A stretch of 6,231 bases of DNA from Chlorobiota bacterium (lineage in GTDB: Bacteria > Bacteroidota > Bacteroidia > Bacteroidales > B39-G9): positions 1 to 6,231 of the forward strand of contig DAOVJU010000219.1 of NCBI GenBank assembly GCA_030632095.1, read 5' to 3'. The notes beneath the pieces were generated by a model, which made no database searches, was not told the DNA's origin, and saw only the letters and a list, made by a program, of their open reading frames with translations. Positions 1 through 6,110 of this stretch are shown one piece after another. A program made the translations under genes and the position numbers. Position 1 is the first letter of the stretch. Every line of letters begins with the position of its first letter.

Positions 1-1464
1 ATATCTCAGGTATGCATATATTTTATTTATATTTAGTTTACTATCGTCCTGATTATACCACATGATATCGTAAAATTTGCCCTGGAAAATAGCTTCATTT
101 TTGTTCACAAGGTTTAATAATCTTTTATAATAATTACGAAGATCTCTTTGTTCGTCAGATAGCAATCCGTCATCAAATTTTCCACCATTCATCCATTTCT
201 GAAGTTCCGGAACATTCCAGTAATCAAATATACTTGTCCGGCCATCATTACCACTGAAACCCGGTTCTCCAAGTGCCGGTTCTCCAACTTCCTGTCCAAA
301 ATAAATCATAACAGGTCCCGTATTTAAAGTCGCTGATACAACCATTGCAGGCAATGCTTTCCATGGATCTCCCGCAAAATGATCTGAAGCGATTCGTTGC
401 TCATCATGATTTTCAAGAAATCGAAGCATATGTTTGTTTAAATCTCTAAGATTTTGCCAGCAACCGGTGATTTCCCCGGCACTTTTTTCATTTTGAACAA
501 TGGCCCTTAATGTATCATATAAACCCATTTTATCATATAAATAATCAAAATTTCCAAAATGAACATAATTTGAATATTCACCGGGATTGTAGATTTCAGC
601 TATAAAAATAATATTCTTGTATTTTGATTTTACCTGATAGATCACCCAGTTCCAGAATTCAACCGGGACCATTTCAGCCATATCACACCTGAATCCGTCA
701 ACACCTTTTCCTGCCCAGTACAATAAAATATGTTCCATTTTTTTCCAGGTATCAGGAATAGGAGTGAAGTGCTTCATATTATTATTCAATATATCAATTC
801 CATAATTCAGTTTCACTGTTTCATACCAGTCGTTTATTGATGGGGATGAAGTAAACTGATCATTCCCGGTCACTTTTGCCGGAAATTCTATGTAATTTAA
901 ATTCGGGAATTTATTTTTTAATTCTTCAGGAAGCTCTAATTCATGTTCCGGTATGTAATAAAAATTATTATTCGGATCAAAAGCCTTTGTTTTATCATCG
1001 TTTTCACCAAAATCTTTAATTCCTTTAGGTTTAACATCTGAATAATATTCCCTTGCCAGATGATTAGGTACAAAGTCAATTATAACTTTCATTCCGGATT
1101 TGTGAGTTCTCTCAATTAAATCTTCAAATTCCTGAATTCGTTTTGAAATATTTACAGCTAAGTCCGGGTTCACATCATAATAATCTTTTATTGCATACGG
1201 CGAACCAGCTTTCCCTTTTATTACCAGTGGATTGCCATTTGGCATTCCATTTTCAGGATAAGCTTCAACAATAGCATGTTCAATAATTCCGGTATACCAA
1301 ATGTGCGTTATACCCAGTTTCTTTATCTCTTTAAGCGCTTTGTTTGAAATATCGTAAAATTTCCCAACTCCATTTTCATTACGATTACCATTTATTTTCA
1401 ATTGGGTTTTTTTATTTCCAAAAAGCCTGGTGAAAATCTGGTATATAACAATTTTGCTATCCAT
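1..1464 (-). CDS. GH13 alpha-amylase-family glycoside hydrolase, C-terminus cut by window edge
   Basis: The frame stays open from the ATG at 1464 to base 1, giving 488 residues with no stop, so the C-terminal part lies outside. All four GH13 core motifs are present: DFVPNH (D130-H135), GFRCDMAE with R259 and the expected nucleophile D261, FIAEIY with the expected acid/base E290, and ENHDEQR with the expected transition-state stabiliser D354. The barrel begins almost at the N-terminus (VIYQIFTRLFGN) with no signal peptide, lipobox or N-terminal carbohydrate-binding module, so I infer a cytoplasmic enzyme acting on alpha-1,4-glucan such as glycogen or maltodextrin. Family knowledge cannot separate alpha-amylase from a maltogenic or transferase activity here. 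It lies 153 bases downstream of glgB on the same strand and is probably its operon partner. No Shine-Dalgarno sequence precedes the start; the leader is AT-rich. The catalytic set looks intact, so I read it as a functional gene. Confidence 0.92.
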   Translation of the reverse strand, partial: MDSKIVIYQIFTRLFGNKKTQLKINGNRNENGVGKFYDISNKALKEIKKLGITHIWYTGIIEHAIVEAYPENGMPNGNPLVIKGKAGSPYAIKDYYDVNPDLAVNISKRIQEFEDLIERTHKSGMKVIIDFVPNHLAREYYSDVKPKGIKDFGENDDKTKAFDPNNNFYYIPEHELELPEELKNKFPNLNYIEFPAKVTGNDQFTSSPSINDWYETVKLNYGIDILNNNMKHFTPIPDTWKKMEHILLYWAGKGVDGFRCDMAEMVPVEFWNWVIYQVKSKYKNIIFIAEIYNPGEYSNYVHFGNFDYLYDKMGLYDTLRAIVQNEKSAGEITGCWQNLRDLNKHMLRFLENHDEQRIASDHFAGDPWKALPAMVVSATLNTGPVMIYFGQEVGEPALGEPGFSGNDGRTSIFDYWNVPELQKWMNGGKFDDGLLSDEQRDLRNYYKRLLNLVNKNEAIFQGKFYDIMWYNQDDSKLNINKIYAYLRY

Positions 1465-1617
1465 TTATACCGATATGAAACATGTTTGTAAAAAATGAGC
1501 TTGTGCTTATCGAGTATAACTAACTCTAAACAGCTTTACTTTGTGCCACCCTTCGGTCGCCGTAGGCTTGCCGTAGGTGAAACGCTAAAGCTAAGGCGAC
1601 ACGCGGTCGTAAACCTG
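1465..1617. repeat. GC-rich imperfect inverted repeat in the glgB-amylase spacer
   Basis: The arms at 1556-1569 and 1588-1600 pair with one mismatch and one bulged base around an 18-base loop. The outer six pairs are GTCGCC/GGCGAC. Inside it, GCCGTAGG occurs twice (1559-1566 and 1570-1577), 11 bases apart. Roughly 1546-1612 is visibly richer in G and C than the AT-rich surroundings. The structure sits just past the glgB stop, but on the minus strand it is not followed by a T-run, so a classical intrinsic terminator is unlikely. It looks more like a dispersed extragenic palindrome or an mRNA-stabilising hairpin between two cotranscribed genes; that is inference. The rest of the spacer (1465-1545) shows no convincing promoter. 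Confidence 0.6.
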
Positions 1618-3645
1618 TTAAGATTCAGTATATTTAACCTTCTTAGTCGGGATATGTTTCAGAACTAACGCGGTCCTGTTTGGAAGATAGAGTTTTAACT
1701 GATGCTGGCCTGACATTGGTACAACCGGAGATGTAAAATGTACAATTGAGTTATCAACCCTTGAAAAACCCCCGAATTCAGGATCATCAGAGTTTAATAT
1801 AATTTTAAATTTTCCAGCATAAATGGGAATACCATAATCGGTAAACGATTGTGACGGATTAAAATTAAATACAAAAACAAGGTCGCTTCGTTTGAAAACC
1901 AATACCTGGTCACCATCATTCTCTAACACACTCTGAGGATAATCTTTTTCTATATATTTTTCACTATTTACTAATTCTATTATTGCACGGTCGAAATTGT
2001 TCAGGTATTCGTAGCGAAGATCATTATTGTTTACCAGATTCCACTGCCTTCGTGCATGTTTGAACGACCAGTTATTTCCTTCTCTTGGAAAATCAATCCA
2101 TTCGGGATGGCCAAACTCATTACCCATAAAATTCAGGTAACCATTTCCGGCTGTTGCCAGTGTTACCAACCGGATCATTTTATGTAAAGCAATTCCACGG
2201 TCAACAATTAAGTTTTCACTTGTTTTGTTCATATGCCAGTACATTTCTTTATCAATAAGTCTGAAAATAATTGTTTTATCTCCAACCAGCGCCTGGTCAT
2301 GCGACTCTGCATAACATATGGTTTTTTCATCTGCCCGTTTATTTGCCAGCTCATGAAAGATATTTCTTACATCCCAGTTTTCGTCAGGTTTTTCTTTAAT
2401 GGTTTTAATCCAGTAATCAGGAACTCCCATTGCTAACCGGTAATCAAATCCTAATCCGCCATCTTCTATTTTAGTTGCTATTCCGGGATAACCGCTCATT
2501 TCTTCTGCAACAGTAATTGCATTTGGATTAATTTCATGGATGAGTTTATTAGCAAGAATAAAATAGGTTATAGCACCTTCATCCTGGCTACCATCAAAAT
2601 ACATGTCGTAATTTGTAAAAGCCCTTGATAATCCATGGTCAAGGTAAAGCATGCTTGTAACGCCATCAAACCTGTATCCGTCAAAATGATATTCATCTAA
2701 CCAGAATTTAATGTTAGAAAAAAGAAAATGAAGCACTTCATTTTTTTCATAATTAAAGCACAATGAATCCCATGCTACATGTTCACCCCTTGATCCTTCG
2801 TGAAAATACTGATACCTGGTTCCATCAAATCTGGCAATTCCTTCAATTTCATTTTTAACTGCATGCGAATGGATCATATCCATAATTACCATGATTTCCA
2901 GTTCGTGTGCTTCATCTATCAATGCTTTTAGTTCATCAGGGGTTCCGAAGCGTGAAGAAGCGGCAAAATAATTTGAAACATGATAACCAAAAGAACCATA
3001 ATACGGATGCTCCTGGATAGCCATAAGTTGTATGACATTGTAGCCTGCTTTTTTTATCCTTGGCAACATGTTTATACGAAACTCATTATAAGTTCCAACT
3101 CTTTCTTCTTCTGTAGCCATTCCAATATGTGCTTCGTATATTAAGGGAGTTTTTACTTCTTTTCTTTTTTTATCATTTTTCCATTGAAAAGCCTTTTCAG
3201 GAAACCATACTTGCGCGTTAAAAACCAGGGTGTTTTCGTCTTGTACAACTCTGTTTGTCCATGCAGGGATACGCTCTGCCTGTCCTCCATTCCAATGAAC
3301 CGAAAGTTTATATAAATCCTTGTGTTTAAGCTGGTTTTCTTTTAATTCTATTTCCCAGTTTCCGTTTTCTTTTTTGCTGAGTTCATATTCAGGATTTTCT
3401 TTCCATTCAGAGAATTCTCCTGTTACAAATATTTTAGTTGCATTAGGGGCCCATTCTCGTAAAATCCATCCGTTTACGGTTTTTTGTATGCCATAATAGA
3501 AATGTCCATTCGCAAAATCACCCAATGTATTATTTACAGCCGGTAAGTCTTTTTCTTTTTGTTCAGCTCGCAAATATCTGTTTTCAATCACTGCTTTATA
3601 CGGTTCGAGCCAGGGATCGTTTTTTATGATATTTAAATCTTTCAT
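1618..3645 (-). CDS. glgB: 1,4-alpha-glucan branching enzyme (GH13_8 type)
   Basis: This enzyme cuts an alpha-1,4-glucan chain and rejoins the piece through an alpha-1,6 bond, making branch points in glycogen; it acts in the cytoplasm. It has 675 residues, close to eukaryotic-type branching enzymes of about 700. The order is an N-terminal helix (DPWLEPYKAVIENRY, 10-24), a CBM48 domain (about 45-135, with REWAPNATKIFVTGEFSEW), a GH13 barrel (about 165-530) and a C-terminal all-beta domain (about 575-675). Diagnostic motifs are EHPYYGSFGYHVSNYFA (212-228), DMIHSH (256-261), GYRFD with the expected nucleophile D327, VAEEMSG with the expected acid/base E381, and YAESHDQALVGDKT with D450. These match GH13_8 rather than the GH13_9 form of E. 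coli. The ATG at 3645 gives the expected N-terminus; the leader is A-rich without a Shine-Dalgarno sequence. It is probably first in a unit with the amylase gene. All catalytic residues are present. Confidence 0.97.
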   Translation of the reverse strand: MKDLNIIKNDPWLEPYKAVIENRYLRAEQKEKDLPAVNNTLGDFANGHFYYGIQKTVNGWILREWAPNATKIFVTGEFSEWKENPEYELSKKENGNWEIELKENQLKHKDLYKLSVHWNGGQAERIPAWTNRVVQDENTLVFNAQVWFPEKAFQWKNDKKRKEVKTPLIYEAHIGMATEEERVGTYNEFRINMLPRIKKAGYNVIQLMAIQEHPYYGSFGYHVSNYFAASSRFGTPDELKALIDEAHELEIMVIMDMIHSHAVKNEIEGIARFDGTRYQYFHEGSRGEHVAWDSLCFNYEKNEVLHFLFSNIKFWLDEYHFDGYRFDGVTSMLYLDHGLSRAFTNYDMYFDGSQDEGAITYFILANKLIHEINPNAITVAEEMSGYPGIATKIEDGGLGFDYRLAMGVPDYWIKTIKEKPDENWDVRNIFHELANKRADEKTICYAESHDQALVGDKTIIFRLIDKEMYWHMNKTSENLIVDRGIALHKMIRLVTLATAGNGYLNFMGNEFGHPEWIDFPREGNNWSFKHARRQWNLVNNNDLRYEYLNNFDRAIIELVNSEKYIEKDYPQSVLENDGDQVLVFKRSDLVFVFNFNPSQSFTDYGIPIYAGKFKIILNSDDPEFGGFSRVDNSIVHFTSPVVPMSGQHQLKLYLPNRTALVLKHIPTKKVKYTES

Positions 3646-3720
3646 AACTAAATCTTATTTTAAGGTGCTGTGGATTGGTGGCATATTTTTGACTTTCAAT
3701 AAAGATAAATTAAATAATTA

Positions 3721-3780
3721 AGTCTAAAAAGCATAAAACGTATTGAATTGCTGAAAATCAAATTCAAGCCTTTTTAGACT
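3721..3780. repeat. Nested inverted repeat upstream of glgB
   Basis: Perfect 11-base arms AGTCTAAAAAG (3721-3731) and CTTTTTAGACT (3770-3780) enclose a second, 7-base inverted pair, TTGAATT (3743-3749) and AATTCAA (3761-3767). As RNA this would fold into a long hairpin with an internal loop. It ends 75 bases before the glgB start. It could be part of the glgB leader, an operator, or a small mobile-repeat remnant. The four bases on either side do not match, so there is no sign of a target duplication. The stem is AT-rich and no clean T-run follows on either strand, which argues against a standard terminator. Confidence 0.55.
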
Positions 3781-3837
3781 GGACACATCCCTTAATATTT
3801 AGCCCCGATGTTACGCTATCGCTTCAATCGAGATTAA

Positions 3838-3927
3838 TTATTTTAATTGTATTGGTTTCTTTTTATTAATGGTAATCCTGCAAAAATAAATTCCTGGTTT
3901 GCAGTTATTATTTCGAGTGCCAAATAC
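3838..3927 (-). pseudogene. Possible remnant of a type IX secretion C-terminal tail
   Basis: A 29-codon minus-strand frame, bounded upstream by a TAG at 3928-3930 and ending in TAA at 3838-3840, reads KPGIYFCRITINKKK near its end. The G-I-Y-F-x-x-I pattern followed by a lysine-rich turn, close to a stop, resembles the last strands of the C-terminal sorting domain found on many Bacteroidota proteins exported by the type IX system. There is no start codon, and nothing recognisable precedes it in frame. If real, it is the tail of a gene lost by deletion. The match is short and could be chance, and the usual final strand after the turn is abbreviated here. Confidence 0.27.
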
Positions 3928-4027
3928 CTAAAGCAGAAAACCGTATACCATGTTCTGAACTCAGTAAAATGGTATGTTCAAAAAAAACATTTGCAAATAT
4001 GCTTTTAATTTACAGTTTTATTGTTCT

Positions 4028-4070
4028 ATTGTTAAATTGTTACATTATTGTATTAGAACAATTTAACAAT
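4028..4070. repeat. 14-base perfect inverted repeat, AT-rich hairpin
   Basis: ATTGTTAAATTGTT (4028-4041) and AACAATTTAACAAT (4057-4070) pair perfectly around a 15-base loop. The last ten bases of the right arm, ATTTAACAAT, recur as a direct repeat at 4077-4086, so the left arm could pair with either copy. The sequence is low in complexity. It lies downstream of the P-loop gene on the minus strand but has no following T-run there, so a canonical intrinsic terminator is not supported. Confidence 0.65.
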
Positions 4071-4109
4071 GTAGCCATTTAACAATATTCTCACTTTATG
4101 AATGGCTAC
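4071..4109. repeat. 9-base perfect inverted repeat downstream of the P-loop gene
   Basis: GTAGCCATT (4071-4079) and AATGGCTAC (4101-4109) pair perfectly around a 21-base loop. This hairpin begins at the base after the 4028-4070 hairpin ends, so the two could stack end to end. Read on the minus strand, it comes about 40 bases after the stop of the P-loop gene and is followed by ATTGTTAAATTGTT, which is T-rich but not a run of T. It could help end or protect that transcript. As a terminator it is weak. Confidence 0.5.
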
Positions 4110-4148
4110 TTGTGATTTAAAATTGAAAACTTAATGAGAATGAACAGC

Positions 4149-4667
4149 TTATTTTCTTTTCTTTCTCCTTTTGTAAATTTTTATCTGATTTCGGCTTTTT
4201 GCCCAACCATAGATAAAATCTTTTAACTCTTGAATTCGCTCTTTGGTATTTTCTTTGGCATTTCTAACACCAACAATTGAATTGTTTGCTAATAATCTGT
4301 TTATAATTCCAATGGAATAAAACAACGGGGGTTCAACTTCTTCTCTGTAACCGGGATTTAACCAGTGGATATACAAATAGTAACCATGACTAATGAAGTA
4401 GTCAATAGTTTCGAGAACTTCTTTGGTATATTGTAATGAACATAAAATAATCTTTGGTTCATCAACAGTAATTATATCTCCAACATATTTATGTCGTTCG
4501 GATGGTGCGCCACTAACAAGAAAAACATCAACATATTCTTTTTCGTTTAAGAAAAGCCTTCTTAGGTTTTTACCGGTTTTTACTGTTCTTCCAAATAATG
4601 AATTCCAGGTATATGTTTTTCCTGCATTTTTTGGGCCAAGAACACCAATTATTAATTTATCATTCAT
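4149..4667 (-). CDS. Small P-loop NTPase-like protein of unknown function
   Basis: I do not recognise this 172-residue protein beyond its nucleotide-binding motif. The N-terminus is a beta strand running into a clear Walker A loop, LIIGVLGPKNAGKT, with G11-T18 fitting GxxxxGKT. Hydrophobic strands follow at about 46-53 (VDVFLVSG) and 72-78 (KIILCSL), as in a P-loop fold, but there is no clear Walker B acidic pair and no NKxD guanine-specificity motif, so GTPase identity is not supported. A strand YYLYIHWLNPG lies at 96-106. The C-terminus is strongly basic (KIYKRRKKRK, 163-172), suggesting contact with nucleic acid or an acidic partner. There is no signal peptide or membrane segment, so it is probably cytoplasmic. 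It stands alone, facing away from the dehydrogenase gene, with its own promoter candidate. The ATG at 4667 places the P-loop right at the N-terminus as expected. Confidence 0.8.
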   Translation of the reverse strand: MNDKLIIGVLGPKNAGKTYTWNSLFGRTVKTGKNLRRLFLNEKEYVDVFLVSGAPSERHKYVGDIITVDEPKIILCSLQYTKEVLETIDYFISHGYYLYIHWLNPGYREEVEPPLFYSIGIINRLLANNSIVGVRNAKENTKERIQELKDFIYGWAKSRNQIKIYKRRKKRK

Positions 4668-4698
4668 TTTCTGAAAGTTAAGATGTTAGCATATTGAA

Positions 4699-4729
4699 TA
4701 AATTTACTTAAATAAGCCTGAAAATGCAA
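4699..4729 (-). promoter_or_regulatory. Candidate Bacteroidota-type promoter for the P-loop gene
   Basis: On the minus strand, TTG (4727-4729) is followed after 20 bases by TAAATTTA (4699-4706), a 7-of-8 match to the Bacteroidota -7 consensus TAnnTTTG with the usual -33 spacing. Transcription would begin roughly 25 bases before the ATG at 4667. Such matches arise easily in AT-rich DNA, so support rests on the spacing and position. Confidence 0.4.
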
Positions 4730-4776
4730 TTTCCTGAAAAGTTAATTATTAACATTTTGAATTAAGGTTTTGCGAA

Positions 4777-4791
4777 ATAGAATTATTCTAT
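4777..4791. promoter_or_regulatory. 15-base palindrome in the divergent intergenic region, possible operator
   Basis: ATAGAAT-T-ATTCTAT is a perfect 7+1+7 palindrome lying between the two divergent genes, 110 bases from the P-loop start and 116 bases from the dehydrogenase start. Its size and symmetry suit a dimeric regulator, and its position could affect both promoters. AT-rich DNA yields such palindromes by chance, so this is a candidate only. A weak -7-like box for the dehydrogenase, TATTTTTA at 4847-4854, lacks a well-spaced -33 element. Confidence 0.3.
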
Positions 4792-4906
4792 ATTGTAAAA
4801 TATCTAAAATACTTAAAATGTCATTCTTATAATTCAATAAATTATTTATTTTTACTGCTTTTTAAAATAACCGATATTTAATTATAAACTATTAAAAATT
4901 AAGCAT

Positions 4907-6103
4907 ATGTCAAAAAGAACTATCGTTGCATTACCAGGTGACGGAATCGGTAAAACGGTTCTTGATGAAGCAATACGCGTACTAACTGCCGCAGGATTTG
5001 AAGCTGATTATGTTGAAGGTGACATAGGCTGGGAATTCTGGTGTAAAGAAGGAGACCCATTGCCTCAACGCACTCTTGACCTGCTTGAAAAGCATAAAAT
5101 TGGTTTGTTTGGAGCTATTACATCAAAACCAAAAGATGAAGCTTTTAATGAACTATCGCCTGAATTACAAGAAAAAGGTTTAATTTATTCAAGCCCTATT
5201 GTTGGTTTACGCCAACACTTTGGCCTTGACATTTGCCTGCGTCCCTGTAGGACATATAAGGGTAATCCACTGAATTTTATTCGAAGAAGTGCAAATGGTT
5301 CATTTGATGAACCTAAAGTAGATGTACCTATTTTTCGTCAAAACACAGAAGGCTTATACGGTGGCGTAGAATGGAGTAATCCTCCTGCACAGGTTCATGA
5401 AGCATTAATGACTCACCCGAAATTTAAAAAGAATTTTGGAAATGTACCTGTTGAAGAACTTTCAGTTTCAACAAGAATTTTTACTAAAGAAGCAACTGAA
5501 AGAATACTAAGGGCAGCTTTCGATTATGCAAAAAAATATAATTACAAATCAGTTACTGTTTGTGAAAAGCCAAACGTTATTCGTGAAACATCAGGAATGA
5601 TGTACAAAATGGCCCAGCAAATTCAAAAAACTGATTATCCTGAAATCCAACTTTGGAATACAAACATTGACGCACAAATGATGTGGCTAACTAAAAATCC
5701 TGAAACATATAGTGTTATTGTAGCAGGTAATATGTTTGGTGACATTGTATCTGATGGTTTTGCCGGATTAATCGGAGGTTTAGGATTTGCTTGCAGTGCC
5801 CAGTTCAATCCTGATACTGGTATTGGCTTATTTGAACCAACTCACGGATCAGCGCCAAAATATGCTGATTATCCTGTATCAATAGTAAATCCAATTGCTA
5901 TGATTGAATCATCGTGCATGATGCTGGATTATATTGATGAGAATGAAATAGCAGCTAAAATGAGAAAAGCTGTTGCAGAAGTTATCGCAGAAGGTAAAGT
6001 CAGAACTTACGATATGATGAAAATGATAGGAAAAGCTGATGTTGTAGAAAAAGGTGCTGCATCTACTAAAGAAATGGCCGATGCAATTATTGCAAAACTT
6101 TAA
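4907..6103 (+). CDS. icd: Isocitrate/isopropylmalate dehydrogenase family, probably NADP-dependent isocitrate dehydrogenase
   Basis: The probable reaction is oxidative decarboxylation of isocitrate to 2-oxoglutarate with NADP reduction, a cytoplasmic TCA-cycle step feeding glutamate synthesis. The 398 residues match the dimeric family. Aligned by eye to E. coli Icd, the catalytic set is conserved: R102, R112, R144, Y151 (LYGGVEW), K221 (EKPNV) and the metal-binding D255, D279 and D283 (NMFGDIVSD). The phosphorylatable serine position is S96. Cofactor residues favour NADP: K318-Y319 in HGSAPKYA match K344-Y345, V327 matches V351, Y368 matches Y391, and K372 replaces R395. The NAD-type enzymes have Asp-Ile at the first pair. 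One oddity is I98, where E. coli and human enzymes have a substrate-contacting Asn (N115/N96), so the substrate is slightly less certain than the family. The ATG at 4907 precedes MSKRTIVALPGDGIG, a normal N-terminus. The leader is A-rich without a Shine-Dalgarno sequence. No terminator precedes the tandem repeat that follows. Confidence 0.88.
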   Translation: MSKRTIVALPGDGIGKTVLDEAIRVLTAAGFEADYVEGDIGWEFWCKEGDPLPQRTLDLLEKHKIGLFGAITSKPKDEAFNELSPELQEKGLIYSSPIVGLRQHFGLDICLRPCRTYKGNPLNFIRRSANGSFDEPKVDVPIFRQNTEGLYGGVEWSNPPAQVHEALMTHPKFKKNFGNVPVEELSVSTRIFTKEATERILRAAFDYAKKYNYKSVTVCEKPNVIRETSGMMYKMAQQIQKTDYPEIQLWNTNIDAQMMWLTKNPETYSVIVAGNMFGDIVSDGFAGLIGGLGFACSAQFNPDTGIGLFEPTHGSAPKYADYPVSIVNPIAMIESSCMMLDYIDENEIAAKMRKAVAEVIAEGKVRTYDMMKMIGKADVVEKGAASTKEMADAIIAKL

Positions 6104-6110
6104 AACAAAG

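Larger units (their letters stand above)
3646..4148. other. 503-base intergenic region without an intact gene, rich in repeats
   Basis: No reading frame here looks like an intact gene. From glgB outward it holds an AT-rich stretch, a nested inverted repeat (3721-3780), a more GC-containing patch at about 3781-3832 of unknown nature, a short frame resembling a secretion tail (3838-3927), and two abutting hairpins (4028-4109). Smaller inverted repeats are CTGCAAA/TTTGCAG (3878-3884 and 3898-3904) and ATACCAT/ATGGTAT (3945-3951 and 3969-3975). The glgB promoter should lie here, but no Bacteroidota -33/-7 pair with good spacing stood out. A partial -7 match on the minus strand, TATCTTTA at 3700-3707, lacks a matching -33 element. 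The mixture suggests decayed extragenic repeats and gene remnants. Confidence 0.6.

Noticed and set aside
1457..1483. An eight-codon upstream frame (MFHIGING) whose TAG overlaps the first codons of the amylase gene
   Set aside because: It is too short to tell from chance, has no Shine-Dalgarno sequence and does not resemble a known leader peptide.
2233..2436. A 67-codon plus-strand open frame
   Set aside because: It lies wholly antisense within glgB, whose domains and catalytic residues are unambiguous, and its translation shows no recognisable motif.
3781..3832. A patch richer in G and C (around AGCCCCGATG) that recalls dispersed Bacteroidota extragenic elements
   Set aside because: It has no clear internal symmetry or repeat, and the resemblance is from memory only; it cannot be supported without a genome search.
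3945..3975. Inverted repeat ATACCAT/ATGGTAT with a 17-base loop
   Set aside because: Seven base pairs in AT-rich DNA is within chance expectation, and no T-run or gene end lies next to it, so it is not listed as a separate feature.
4423..4674. An 83-codon plus-strand open frame
   Set aside because: It is antisense to the P-loop gene, whose Walker A motif supports the minus-strand reading; the plus-strand translation has no family features.
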